Shown here in pieces: positions 33,337 through 42,785 of a stretch of DNA of 64,000 bases. Under the pieces are notes generated by a model. It did no database searches and was not told the origin of the DNA. It worked only from the letters and a program-made list of their open reading frames with translations. Source of the stretch: an uncultured bacterium (GTDB taxonomy: Bacteria > Bacillota > Clostridia > Oscillospirales > Oscillospiraceae). The DNA lies in the NCBI GenBank assembly GCA_946548895.1, contig CAMNQF010000002.1, positions 1-64,000 of the forward strand, read 5' to 3'. The translations under genes and the position numbers were made by a program. Position 1 is the first letter of the stretch. Each line of letters opens with the position of its first letter.

Positions 33337-35697
33337 ATGACACAGCAATTGCGGGAACAGGCGCGGGAGCTGGTGTCCCGGATGACGCTGGAGGAAAAGG
33401 CCTCCCTTTGCTCGGGGAAAAACTTCTGGGAGAGCAAAGCGGTGGAACGGCTGGGGGTCAAATCCTTCATGCTCACCGACGGCCCCCACGGCCTGCGCAA
33501 GCAGGCGGGGGCGTCGGATCATCTGGGGCTGAACGCCTCGGTGCCCGCCACCTGCTTCCCGCCCGCCGCGGCCACGGCGTGCAGCTTTGACCGGGCGCTG
33601 CTGCGGGAGATCGGCCAGGCCATGGGCGAGGAATGCCGGGCGGAGGAGGCGGGGGTGATCCTGGGCCCCGCCGCCAACATCAAGCGCAGCCCCCTGTGCG
33701 GGCGAAACTTTGAGTATTTTTCCGAGGACCCGCTGGTCACCGGCGAGAGCGCCGCGGGGCTCATCGAGGGTATCCAGAGCCAGAACGTGGGGGCCTGCAT
33801 GAAACACTACCTGGCCAACAACCAGGAAAAGGCCCGGCTCGTCTCCAACTCGGTGGTGGATCAGCGGGCCCTGCGGGAGATCTACCTGGCGGGCTTTGAG
33901 AAAGCGGTGAAGGAGGCCCAGCCCTGGACGCTGATGTGCTCCTACAACCAGATCAACGGCACCTACGCCTCCGACCACAGGGAGCTGATGACCGATGTGC
34001 CCCGGGGAGAGTGGGGCTTTGAAGGGGCCATTATGACCGACTGGGGGGCCATGAACGACCGGGTGAAGGCCATCCAGGCGGGGCTGGATCTGGAGATGCC
34101 GGGGCCCTGCGATGGGAACGACGAAAAAATCGTCCAGGCCGTCCGGGAGGGCCGGCTGGACGAGAAGCTGGTGGACACCTGCGCCGCCCGGATGGTAGAA
34201 CTGGCCCTGCGGGTGGCACAGAACAGCAAAACGGCTTACGATCAGGCGGCCCACCACCAGCTGGCGGGCCGGGCCGCCCGGGAGAGCGCGGTGCTGCTGC
34301 GCCGGGGCTCCGCCCTGCCGCTGGCGGCGGGGGCGAAACTGGCGGTCATCGGGGACTTCGCCCGCCGCCCCATATATCAGGGGGCGGGCTCCAGCAAGAT
34401 CAACCCCACCCAGCTCACCAGCCTGTGCGGCGCGTTGGACGAGCGGGGGGTCCAATACACCTACGCCCGCGGCTTCGAGGCCGAGGGCGGCGTGGACGAG
34501 GCCCTCATCGCCCAGGCGGCGCAGACCGCCCAGGGGGCGGATGTGGCGGTGGTGACGCTGGGCCTGCCGGACAGCTTTGAGAGCGAGGGCTTTGACCGCG
34601 CCCACATGGACCTGCCGGAGAATCAGAACCGGCTGATGGAGGAGCTGCTCAAGACGGGCACTCCCATCGTGGCGGTTCTCAGCACAGGGTCTGTGGTGCG
34701 GCTGCCCTGGCGGGAGCGGGCGGACAGCATCCTGCTGATGTACCTGGGCGGGCAGAACAGCGGCAGCGCCGCGGCCGACCTGCTGCTGGGCAGAGCCAAC
34801 CCCTGCGGCAAGCTGGCGGAGAGCTGGCCGCTGGCGCTGGAGGACACCCCCTGCCACGGCTTCTTTGGCAAGGGCGGCAACGTGGAGTACCGGGAGAGCG
34901 TCTACGTGGGCTACCGCTACTACGACAAGGCCCGCAAGGAGGTGGCCTACCCCTTCGGCCACGGCCTGAGCTATACCGATTTTGCGTATACGGAGCTGAC
35001 CCTGTCCGCCCCGGAGCTGGACGAGGGCGGCAGACTGACGGCCCGGGTCACGGTGAAGAACACCGGCGCCCTGGCCGGGAAAGAGGTGGTCCAGCTCTAC
35101 GTGGCCCCGCCCGCTGACGGGATGTTCCGCCCGGTGCGGGAGCTGCGGGCCTACGCCAAGGTGGAGCTGGCCCCCGGCGAGAGCAAAACGGTGGAGCTGA
35201 CCCTGGACCGCCGGGCCTTCGCCTATTACGACGCCCAGGCCGGGAACTGGCGGGTGGACAGCGGGACATACACCGTGGAGGCCGGCTCCTCCAGCCGGGA
35301 CATCCGGCTGACCCAGACGGTCAAGGTCCGGGGGGAGGCCCCTGACACGGCGCTGAACGAAAAAATCCCCGCCTACCGCGACCCCGCCAGGCAGTGGCCC
35401 GCGCCCCGGGAGCAGTTCGAGGTCCTTCTGGGCCATCCTGTCCCCCCGGCGCGGAGCGTGCGGCCCTTCACCGTCAACTCCACCCTGGGGGAGATCCAAA
35501 CCACCCCCGCTGGTATGACCTTCGTCCAGCAGGCCAAGGCCAATATGGCTCAGATGATGGGCGGCGGTGCGGACGATCTGGCCAGGATGATCGACGCTAT
35601 GCTGGAGGATATGCCCCTGCGGCAGCTGTCCATGCTGTCCGGCGGAGCCATGACGCCCGCCGCAATCAACAGTTTGGTGGAGCTGCTGAACAGTTGA
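33337..35697 (+). CDS. Glycoside hydrolase family 3 (beta-glucosidase-type)
   Basis: 786 residues in the normal GH3 order. The N-terminal (alpha/beta)8 domain has GPAANIKRSPLCGRNFEYFS, MKHYLANNQE and AIMTDWGAMNDR with the catalytic nucleophile Asp235. The second alpha/beta sandwich (about 310-540) has VVTLGLPDSFESEGFDR, GGQNSGSAAADLLLG and GNPCGKLAESWP-like RANPCGKLAESWP. A fibronectin-III-like domain (about 575-670: VTVKNTGALAGKEVVQLYVA) and a C-terminal tail follow. No signal peptide, so it likely acts on imported oligosaccharides or glycosides. AAAGGAG precedes ATG 33337; the upstream in-frame TTG is less well placed. Confidence 0.93.
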   Translation: MTQQLREQARELVSRMTLEEKASLCSGKNFWESKAVERLGVKSFMLTDGPHGLRKQAGASDHLGLNASVPATCFPPAAATACSFDRALLREIGQAMGEECRAEEAGVILGPAANIKRSPLCGRNFEYFSEDPLVTGESAAGLIEGIQSQNVGACMKHYLANNQEKARLVSNSVVDQRALREIYLAGFEKAVKEAQPWTLMCSYNQINGTYASDHRELMTDVPRGEWGFEGAIMTDWGAMNDRVKAIQAGLDLEMPGPCDGNDEKIVQAVREGRLDEKLVDTCAARMVELALRVAQNSKTAYDQAAHHQLAGRAARESAVLLRRGSALPLAAGAKLAVIGDFARRPIYQGAGSSKINPTQLTSLCGALDERGVQYTYARGFEAEGGVDEALIAQAAQTAQGADVAVVTLGLPDSFESEGFDRAHMDLPENQNRLMEELLKTGTPIVAVLSTGSVVRLPWRERADSILLMYLGGQNSGSAAADLLLGRANPCGKLAESWPLALEDTPCHGFFGKGGNVEYRESVYVGYRYYDKARKEVAYPFGHGLSYTDFAYTELTLSAPELDEGGRLTARVTVKNTGALAGKEVVQLYVAPPADGMFRPVRELRAYAKVELAPGESKTVELTLDRRAFAYYDAQAGNWRVDSGTYTVEAGSSSRDIRLTQTVKVRGEAPDTALNEKIPAYRDPARQWPAPREQFEVLLGHPVPPARSVRPFTVNSTLGEIQTTPAGMTFVQQAKANMAQMMGGGADDLARMIDAMLEDMPLRQLSMLSGGAMTPAAINSLVELLNS

Positions 35698-35758
35698 GCA
35701 AGATGTACGGGCAACCGTCGGGCCGGCGCCCGATGTAATCAATGAGAGGAGGATTTAC

Positions 35759-38581
35759 ATGAAAACCCTATCTGTTGTTTTAAAGCGCTGTCTGGCCATT
35801 TTCCTTGCCCTTGTCATGGTGCTGCTCAGCATCACGACCGCCGCCGCGTTGGTGCTCGCCCACAACTACTCCAACATGATCTCCATGGCATTGGGGCAGT
35901 CCAACGTCAAGATCACAAACGCGGCCGGCACCGAATACTACGCCTCAGACTACGCATCCGAAGCCGAGATGCAGTCTGCCGCCGCCGCCCTCTGCCGGGA
36001 CATTGAGCGGGAGGGCATGGTCCTGCTGAAGAACACCGGCAACGCGCTGCCCTTGCCCTCTGGCGCCAGGGTCAGCCTGCTCAGCCAAAACAGTGTGGAT
36101 CTGGTCTACGGCGGCGCAGGAGCCGGGTCGGTGGACGCGTCCGCCGCGCCAGACCTGAAAACCGTTTTGGAAGCCGCCGGCTTTGCCGTCAACCCGGTTT
36201 TGTGGGACTTCTATTCCACGGGCGCCGGTTCCGCCTACCGCAAAGAGGTGCCCAACCTGCTCGGCGCAGGCAATTTTGCCGCCCATGAACCGCCCCAGAG
36301 CCTGTTCACGCAGGAGGTCACGGACAGCCTGGGAGACTACGGTGACGCGGCCATTGTCGTCATTGGCCGCTCCGGCAGCGAAAGCGTGGATCTGCCTGTA
36401 GGCTATCTGTCCCTGACCGCCGAGGAGGAGGCGCTGATCCAGCTGGCCTGCGAGCGGTTTGAAACCGTGGTCCTGCTTCTGAACGCCACCAATCCAATGC
36501 CGCTGCCCGTTTTGGATGCCGAAGGCGTGGACGCCTGCCTGTGGGTGGGCGCTCTGGGCCAGGAGGGCGCGTGGGCCATCGGCGAGGCGCTCAGCGGCGT
36601 CATAAATCCCAGCGGACGTCTGGTAGATACCTGGGCCTACGACCCCGGGTCCGTCCCCGCCGCCGCCAATCTGGGCGACTACACCATTTCCAACAGCGCG
36701 GTGGAAGCCGGAAACAAGTATATGGTCTACGCGGAAAATATCTATGTGGGCTACCGCTATTATGAGACCCGCTATGAGGATGCGCTCCTGGGCCAGGGAA
36801 ACGCCGGCCAGTTCAATTATGATGCCCAGGTACAGTTCCCCTTTGGCTACGGTCTGTCGTATACGCAGTTTGAATGGTCCGATTTCCGTATGTCTGAGAC
36901 CGCTGATGGCTTTGACATATCCGTTCTTGTCCGAAATGCCGGCTCCGCGGCGGGCAAAGAGGTGGTGCAGATTTATCTGCAAAACCCTTATACAGATTAT
37001 GACCGCCAATATGGCATCGAAAAGCCCGCGGTAGAGCTGGTGGGCTTTGCCAAGACCTCCCTGCTGGAGCCCGGCGCCTCCGAGCGCGTCGAGGTGGCCG
37101 TGCCCAGAGACGCCATGAAGGTCTACGACGCAGACGGCGCGGGCACCTATATTGTGGAGGCCGGGGATTACTGCTTCACCGCCGCGTCCAACGCCCACGC
37201 CGCCATTGAAAACGTGCTGGCGGCAAAAGGGCATGGCACCGCCGGTGATGCCGCGTTTACTGCCGCATACGCCCAGGAAAAAACGGATGTGGACGCTTTT
37301 TGTCAGACCGCGGCTGGCTTTTCCATCGAAAACCAGATGGCCGACGCGGATATCCGCACCTATGACAGCTCGTTCCGCTACCTGTCCCGCCGTGACTGGA
37401 CAGGCACCTGGCCCCAGACCTATCAGGATGGCAGCTGGGCCGCCCCCGATGCCCTTCTGGCCGCGTTGGAGATCTCCGTGCCGGAGGACGCGGCGGCGGA
37501 AGCCCCCCTGTTCGGCCAGTCCAGCGATCTGAAGCTGCTGGATCTGCGGGGCGCGGCCCCGGACGACCCCCGGTGGGAGGAGCTGCTCAGCCAGCTCACC
37601 GCGAGAGAGACCTATGACCTCATCCGGCACGCCGGTTACGGCACCGCCGCGCTGCCCCAGCTCACCGTGCCGGGCGTCATCCACAAGGATGGCCCTGCCG
37701 GGATATCCAGCACGTTGGCCGGGGGAAACCTGCACTGCATGGCCTATCCGCCCGCGGTGGTGCTTGCATCTACCTGGAACCAGGACCTGGCCGAGGCCCG
37801 GGGCCGCATGGTGGGTGAGGACAGCCTGTTCAGCGGAGTCGCCGTCTGGTACGCGCCCGCTATGAACATCCATCGCACCGCCTGGTCTGGACGCAACTTT
37901 GAATATTACGCTGAGGACCCCTTCCTCTCCGGGCAGTTTGGGGCAAGGGAGTGCCTTGGTTTTGGGCAAAAGGGCGGGATCGTGACCATCAAGCATTTCG
38001 CCCTCAACGACCAGGAGACCAACCGAATGGGCGCGGCGGTGTTCTGCCATGAACAGGCGGCCCGCCAGGTCTACCTGAAGCCCTTTGAGATCAGCGTAGC
38101 GGACGGCGGCGCGCTGGGCATTATGAGCAGCATGAACCGGGTGGGCGGCCGCTGGATTGGCGGGCACTCCGGCATTATGACCAATATCCTGCGCGGCGAG
38201 TGGGGATACGAGGGCTTTGTGATTACCGATCAGACTTCTTTCCCCAACTTTGGCTATTGCGACATCCGGGAGGGTCTGGCCGCGGGAAACGACCTGTGGT
38301 TGAACACCGGCTGGAATATGTGGAATCTGAAGGATAACGAGCTGACCCCCGCGGTGCAGCGTCAGTCGCGCACGGCGCTGCAGCGCTACCTCTATGCCGT
38401 GGTCAATTCCAACGCCATGAACGGAATTGGCGAAGGGACCAGCACAAAGAATGTATGGGCAAGCTGGCAGTGGTTGCAGATTCCAGTGGTCATTGTGATC
38501 CTTTTACTTGATGTGGGGTGCGTCTTAGCGTTCCGCAGGCTCTGGGGAATCCAAGGGAAAAGAGCTAAACCAAGGCCCTAA
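35759..38581 (+). CDS. Membrane-anchored GH3-like enzyme with circularly permuted domains
   Basis: 940 residues. After an N-terminal membrane segment (about 10-35), the GH3 C-domain comes first (GMVLLKNTGNALPLPSGARV; IVVIGRSGSESVDLPVG; GVINPSGRLVDTW), then a fibronectin-III-like domain (NAGSAAGKEVVQIYLQN), and only then the catalytic N-type barrel (about 640-870: RNFEYYAEDPFLSGQFGARE; IKHFALNDQETNR; FVITDQTS with presumed nucleophile Asp824). A C-terminal membrane helix and RRLWGIQGKRAK basic tail end it. The substrate is unknown; a cell-surface glycosidase is inferred. It follows the canonical GH3 by 61 bp and is probably co-transcribed. Confidence 0.88.
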   Translation: MKTLSVVLKRCLAIFLALVMVLLSITTAAALVLAHNYSNMISMALGQSNVKITNAAGTEYYASDYASEAEMQSAAAALCRDIEREGMVLLKNTGNALPLPSGARVSLLSQNSVDLVYGGAGAGSVDASAAPDLKTVLEAAGFAVNPVLWDFYSTGAGSAYRKEVPNLLGAGNFAAHEPPQSLFTQEVTDSLGDYGDAAIVVIGRSGSESVDLPVGYLSLTAEEEALIQLACERFETVVLLLNATNPMPLPVLDAEGVDACLWVGALGQEGAWAIGEALSGVINPSGRLVDTWAYDPGSVPAAANLGDYTISNSAVEAGNKYMVYAENIYVGYRYYETRYEDALLGQGNAGQFNYDAQVQFPFGYGLSYTQFEWSDFRMSETADGFDISVLVRNAGSAAGKEVVQIYLQNPYTDYDRQYGIEKPAVELVGFAKTSLLEPGASERVEVAVPRDAMKVYDADGAGTYIVEAGDYCFTAASNAHAAIENVLAAKGHGTAGDAAFTAAYAQEKTDVDAFCQTAAGFSIENQMADADIRTYDSSFRYLSRRDWTGTWPQTYQDGSWAAPDALLAALEISVPEDAAAEAPLFGQSSDLKLLDLRGAAPDDPRWEELLSQLTARETYDLIRHAGYGTAALPQLTVPGVIHKDGPAGISSTLAGGNLHCMAYPPAVVLASTWNQDLAEARGRMVGEDSLFSGVAVWYAPAMNIHRTAWSGRNFEYYAEDPFLSGQFGARECLGFGQKGGIVTIKHFALNDQETNRMGAAVFCHEQAARQVYLKPFEISVADGGALGIMSSMNRVGGRWIGGHSGIMTNILRGEWGYEGFVITDQTSFPNFGYCDIREGLAAGNDLWLNTGWNMWNLKDNELTPAVQRQSRTALQRYLYAVVNSNAMNGIGEGTSTKNVWASWQWLQIPVVIVILLLDVGCVLAFRRLWGIQGKRAKPRP

Positions 38582-38776
38582 GCGAAGCCGAAGGGCGGTC
38601 AATCAAGAGGACAGGCGGCGCCTCGTCAACCTGTGCAGAACAACCCGGCTGCACATAGGCAGAAGCGCCTCACGCAGATTTTTGGAGTGGCGGATGATTT
38701 CATCAAAAATGAATCCCATGTGTATTGCGGCTGCATATAATGTCATGTGACACATCAACCTCAAGGAGCGTTTCAT

Positions 38777-39298
38777 ATGAACAGGTCATCATCTTGCGGC
38801 CATTCCAAGGCTGATCTTCTTTCTGTTCTGCGCAGCAGACCCCAGGCGATAGCCAGCATCGCGGGCAGTATGAATTATCCCAACATATCGGGTACTGTGC
38901 GGCTTTATCAAACCCATGCGGGAGTAATCGTCCTCGCCGAGGTCAGCGGCCTGCCCCATTCAAATCATCCCTGCCAAGAACAAATCCTTGGGTTCCATAT
39001 CCACGAGGGGACCGACTGCGGCGGCAATATGGACGATCCGCTTGCAGACGCTATGGCCCATTACAACCCGGCCGGCTGCGAGCACCCAAACCACGCCGGA
39101 GACCTGCCGCCGCTGTTTGGAAATAACGGGTTTGCACTTTCTCTATTTTTAACCAACCGCTTCTCCGTCAATGAAGTGATTGGAAAAACAGTCATCATCC
39201 ATAACCGTCCTGATGACTTCACGACCCAGCCATCTGGCAATTCCGGCACGAAAATTGCCTGTGGCGTGATTCGTCAGGTAACAGGCGTTTGCTTTTGA
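38777..39298 (+). CDS. Cu/Zn superoxide-dismutase-like protein (SodC fold)
   Basis: 173 residues. The SodC signature elements are present: GFHIHEGTDCGG (copper-ligand H-x-H and first Cys), HYNPAGCEHPNHAGDLPPLF (zinc-loop His residues) and the late VIIHNRPDDFTTQPSGNSGT-KIACGVI block (copper His, second Cys). It should dismutate superoxide if metallated. No signal peptide or lipobox is seen, unlike most bacterial SodC. ATG 38777 has AAGGAG 8 nt upstream. The gene stands alone, a short distance before the copper operon. Confidence 0.85.
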   Translation: MNRSSSCGHSKADLLSVLRSRPQAIASIAGSMNYPNISGTVRLYQTHAGVIVLAEVSGLPHSNHPCQEQILGFHIHEGTDCGGNMDDPLADAMAHYNPAGCEHPNHAGDLPPLFGNNGFALSLFLTNRFSVNEVIGKTVIIHNRPDDFTTQPSGNSGTKIACGVIRQVTGVCF

Positions 39299-39606
39299 GT
39301 TAGTTCAATCAATTAGGAGTCAAGTGCGTTGAACCCGCTGCGCCGCAGTACTTTCCAAGGATAGTGATTTCGTGGAGGTGCACTTCACCACTTCTGTAAA
39401 GAGCCTGAAATGACAGTCAAAAGCAGGTCAATTCAGTAACCTAATATCACATTACAGGGAGAATGTGGCTTTAAGCCACGTTCTCCCTTTTTATCCCCAT
39501 TTCAAGGAAACCAGCGCCGGGGACAAGAGCATCTTTGCCTGTGCCCGGATCATCCTTGTGTTCAGAATTAGAAAGGCGAAAACAAAAAAATCTTTTCTTT
39601 CTGAGC
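39299..39606. other. Intergenic stretch before the copper operon
   Basis: No gene is supported. It contains the SOD-gene terminator (39456-39492) and otherwise unremarkable sequence. Confidence 0.5.
39456..39492 (+). terminator. Terminator downstream of the SOD-like gene
   Basis: AGGGAGAATGTGGCT (39456-39470) pairs with AGCCACGTTCTCCCT (39474-39488, one G-U) with a 3-nt loop and a TTTTT tail. Confidence 0.85.
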
Positions 39607-39657
39607 TTGACAAAAGCACAGTATTATAGTAGGATAATACTACCCCCCAGGGGGGTA
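39607..39657 (+). promoter_or_regulatory. Promoter and CsoR operator of the copper operon
   Basis: TTGACA (39607-39612), 17-bp spacer and TAGGAT (39630-39635) form the promoter. Immediately downstream lies the 17-bp palindrome TACCCCCC-A-GGGGGGTA (39641-39657), a textbook CsoR-type GC-rich inverted repeat, covering the transcription start. Apo-CsoR bound here would block transcription until Cu(I) is present. Confidence 0.85.
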
Positions 39658-39677
39658 TACATTGAGGGGGGATTGCC

Positions 39678-39938
39678 ATGATGGCGGACCGAAAAAGGGT
39701 GCTCCGGCTGCTGAAAACGGCCCGGGGACAGATCGACGGCATCATCAGGATGGTAGAGGAGGACCGCTACTGCATGGATATCTCCCAGCAGGTCACTGCC
39801 GCTGACGCCATGCTACGCCGGGCCAACCGGGAGATCCTCACCGCCCACCTGAAGCACTGCGTGGAACACGCCGGCAGCGACCAGGAGCGGGCGGACAAAA
39901 TTGACGAATTGGTGAAGGCGCTGGAGAAAATACTGTAG
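39678..39938 (+). CDS. csoR: Copper-sensing transcriptional repressor CsoR
   Basis: 86 residues, all-helical CsoR/RcnR family. The Cu(I) ligand set C-H-C is visible: Cys32 (RYCMDISQQ), His57 and Cys61 (TAHLKHCVEH). Basic residues of helix 1 (RKRVLRLLKTARGQ) serve DNA binding. The operator palindrome lies 20 bp upstream, so the gene is autoregulated, and copA follows about 100 bp later in the same direction. Two adjacent ATG codons are possible starts. Confidence 0.93.
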   Translation: MMADRKRVLRLLKTARGQIDGIIRMVEEDRYCMDISQQVTAADAMLRRANREILTAHLKHCVEHAGSDQERADKIDELVKALEKIL

Positions 39939-40044
39939 GAGTAAGTCACGGGATGCGGATGGAATTTCTGCGCGAGAATTCCGCGCGCGGCAATTTCCAG
40001 CGGGCCGCAATCCCGCTTTTCAGAGAAAGCAAGGTGAATCCGAT

Positions 40045-42576
40045 ATGAAACAAAAATTTAATGTCACCGGCATGACCTGCTCCGCCTGCTCCGCCCACGT
40101 GGACAAGGCGGTGCGGAAGCTGGACGGGGTGTGCGAGGTCAACGTGAACCTGCTGGGCGGGTCCATGACGGTGGACTGGAACGGAGCCCTCACCCCGGAC
40201 CAGATCGTGTCCGCTGTGGAAAAGGCGGGGTACGGCGCGTCCCTGCCCTCCGCCGCCGGGGAAAAGGCCCAGGCCAAACCCGCCGTGGACGCTATGGAAG
40301 AGGACCTGAAACACATGAGGGCCCGGCTGATCTGGTCCTTTGTGTTCCTCATCCCCCTGTTCTACCTGTCTATGGGCCACATGATGGGCTGGCCTATCCC
40401 CCATTTTTTCCACGGGGCGGACAACGCCATGACCTACGCCCTCACCCTGTTTTTGCTCACCGTACCCATCATGGTCATCAACCAGAAATATTACCGGGTG
40501 GGCTTTAAAACCCTCTGGCGCCTCTCCCCCAACATGGACTCGCTGATTGCCGTGGGGTCCGCCGCCGCCGTGGTGTACGGTGTGGCGGCGCTGTACTGCA
40601 TCGGCTGGGGGCTGGGCCACGGGGACATGGCCCTGGTGGAGCACTACTCCATGGACCTGTATTTCGAGTCCGCCGGGATGATCCTCACTCTCATCACCCT
40701 GGGCAAGTATCTGGAGACCCGCTCCAAAGGCAAAACAGGCCAGGCCATCGCCCGGCTCATGGACCTGACCCCCAAAACCGCCAACCTCCTTCGGGACGGT
40801 GCGGAGGTGGAAGTCCCGGTCGAGCAGATCCAGGCGGGGGACCTGGTGCTGGTGCGGCCCGGCGGGGCGGTACCGGTGGACGGTGTGGTGGTGGAAGGCG
40901 CGTCCAGCGTGGACGAGTCCGCCCTTACCGGCGAGTCCATCCCCGTGGACAAGGGCCCCGGCGACACGGTGATCTCCGCGTCCATCAACAAATCCGGCGC
41001 GCTCACCCTCCGGGCCACCCGGGTAGGAGAGGACACCACTTTGGCCCAGATGATCCGGTTGGTAGACGAGGCGGCGTCGTCCAAGGCGCCCATCGCCAAG
41101 CTGGCGGACAAGGTGGCGGGGGTGTTCGTGCCGGTGGTCATGGCCATCGCCCTGGTCACGGCGGTGGTTTGGATCATCGCCACCGGCTCCGTGGAGCGGG
41201 CCCTCACCTCCGGCGTGGCGGTGCTGGTGATCTCCTGCCCCTGCGCCCTGGGGCTGGCCACCCCGGTGGCTATCATGGTGGGCACCGGCAAGGGCGCCGA
41301 ATACGGCATCCTGGTGAAGTCCGCCGAGGGGCTGGAACATCTGCGCTCTGTCACCACGGTGGTGCTGGACAAGACGGGCACCGTCACCCAGGGCAAGCCC
41401 AAGGTGACGGACGTATACCCCCTGGGCAAAACCACCGCGGAGGAGCTGCTGTGCGTGGCGGCGTCGCTGGAGAAGCCCTCCGAGCACCCCCTGGGCGCGG
41501 CCATCGTGGAGGAGGCGGCCGGCCGCTCCATCCCCCTGGCCCCGGTGGAGAAATTCCAGGCCGTCCACGGCAAGGGGGTCCAAGGGATCATCCAGGGGGC
41601 CAGCTATCTGGCGGGCAACGCCGCCATGCTGGCGGACGCCGAGGTGGAGCTGGGCCAGGACGCCATGATCGCCGACGGGCTGGCCAAGCAGGGCAAGACC
41701 CCTCTGTTCTTTGTGGAGAATGGCAAACCCATTGGCATCATCGCTGTGGCGGACACGGTAAAGGAGACCAGCCGCGCCGCCATTGAGGGCTTCCAGAGGC
41801 TGGGGCTCAAGGTGGTTATGCTCACCGGCGACAACAAACGCACCGCTGAGGCCATCGGCAAAGAGCTGGGCCTGACCCAAGTGGTGAGCGAGGTGCTCCC
41901 CGCCGACAAGGAGCGGCAGATCGCCGCCCTCCAGGCCCGGGGAGAAAAGGTGGCCATGGTGGGGGACGGCATTAACGACGCCCCGGCCCTGGCCCGGGCG
42001 GACGTGGGCCTGGCCATCGGCGCGGGGGCGGACGTAGCCATTGAGAGCGCCGACATCGTGCTGATGAAGTCGGACCTGGCGGACGCGGTGACGGCAGTGG
42101 AGCTGTCCCGTGCCACCATCCGCAACGTAAAGCAGAACCTGTTCTGGGCGTTTTTCTACAACGCCGTCTGTATCCCGGTGGCGGCGGGGGTGCTGGCCAT
42201 TTGGGGCGGCCCCCAGCTCAGTCCCATGCTGGGCGCCGCCGCCATGAGCTTCAGCTCGGTGTGCGTGGTGACAAACGCCCTGCGCCTGCGGTTCTTCAAA
42301 CCCAGCCTCCAATCCCCTTCCGTCGTAAACCCCGGCGAAACCACCGCCGTTGAATTGAAAGGAGAACAAAACGTGATGGAAAAGAAAGTTGTCATTGAGG
42401 GCATGATGTGCCAGCACTGCCGCGCCCACGTGGACAAGGCGCTCAACGCCATCCCCGGCGCGTCCGCCACCGTGGACTTGGACAGCAAGACCGCTGTTGT
42501 CACCGGCGACGTGACCGACCAGGCCATCCGGGCCGCCGTGGAGGAGGCCGGATACCAGGTGGCGTCCATCCAGTGA
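40045..42576 (+). CDS. copA: Copper-exporting P1B-type ATPase with C-terminal CopZ-like domain
   Basis: 843 residues. An N-terminal heavy-metal-associated domain (GMTCSACSAHVD) is followed by eight membrane segments, the actuator loop ALTGESIPVDKG, the metal-site helix ISCPCALGLATP (CPC), the phosphorylation motif DKTGTVTQGKP, HP-loop SEHPLG and GDGINDAPALARA. It exports Cu(I) from the cytosol. Unusually, a second HMA domain (VVIEGMMCQHCRAHVDKALN) follows the last membrane segment, joined by a polar linker containing a ribosome-site sequence. Regulated by CsoR. Confidence 0.95.
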   Translation: MKQKFNVTGMTCSACSAHVDKAVRKLDGVCEVNVNLLGGSMTVDWNGALTPDQIVSAVEKAGYGASLPSAAGEKAQAKPAVDAMEEDLKHMRARLIWSFVFLIPLFYLSMGHMMGWPIPHFFHGADNAMTYALTLFLLTVPIMVINQKYYRVGFKTLWRLSPNMDSLIAVGSAAAVVYGVAALYCIGWGLGHGDMALVEHYSMDLYFESAGMILTLITLGKYLETRSKGKTGQAIARLMDLTPKTANLLRDGAEVEVPVEQIQAGDLVLVRPGGAVPVDGVVVEGASSVDESALTGESIPVDKGPGDTVISASINKSGALTLRATRVGEDTTLAQMIRLVDEAASSKAPIAKLADKVAGVFVPVVMAIALVTAVVWIIATGSVERALTSGVAVLVISCPCALGLATPVAIMVGTGKGAEYGILVKSAEGLEHLRSVTTVVLDKTGTVTQGKPKVTDVYPLGKTTAEELLCVAASLEKPSEHPLGAAIVEEAAGRSIPLAPVEKFQAVHGKGVQGIIQGASYLAGNAAMLADAEVELGQDAMIADGLAKQGKTPLFFVENGKPIGIIAVADTVKETSRAAIEGFQRLGLKVVMLTGDNKRTAEAIGKELGLTQVVSEVLPADKERQIAALQARGEKVAMVGDGINDAPALARADVGLAIGAGADVAIESADIVLMKSDLADAVTAVELSRATIRNVKQNLFWAFFYNAVCIPVAAGVLAIWGGPQLSPMLGAAAMSFSSVCVVTNALRLRFFKPSLQSPSVVNPGETTAVELKGEQNVMEKKVVIEGMMCQHCRAHVDKALNAIPGASATVDLDSKTAVVTGDVTDQAIRAAVEEAGYQVASIQ
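42358..42378 (+). promoter_or_regulatory. Internal ribosome-binding site before the CopZ-like domain of copA
   Basis: AAAGGAG (42358-42364) is followed 8 nt later by GTG and 11 nt later by ATG 42376, both in frame with copA. Initiation here would give a free 66-residue CopZ-like chaperone, so one gene could make both the fused and the separate protein. Confidence 0.55.
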
Positions 42577-42676
42577 GCGGGAAAAACGGCCCCGCTGGTT
42601 CGTGCGGCCGGTAAGCCGCCAGGCCGGCGCGGTACCATTCATTCACTCAAAGAGACCGGGAGGCGCCCGCATAGCG

Positions 42677-42722
42677 AGCCCCGCCCCTCTCCGCCCGCAG
42701 AGCGGAGAGGGGCGGGGCTTTT
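42677..42722 (+). terminator. Terminator of the copper operon
   Basis: An 18-bp perfect GC-rich stem (AGCCCCGCCCCTCTCCGC, 42677-42694, with 42702-42719) and a TTTT tail. Confidence 0.85.
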
Positions 42723-42785
42723 CGGCCTGCCGGCCCTCATGCAGCGTATGGAGTTACCAGGCGTTCCTCCTCCGGGGGAGGCCGC

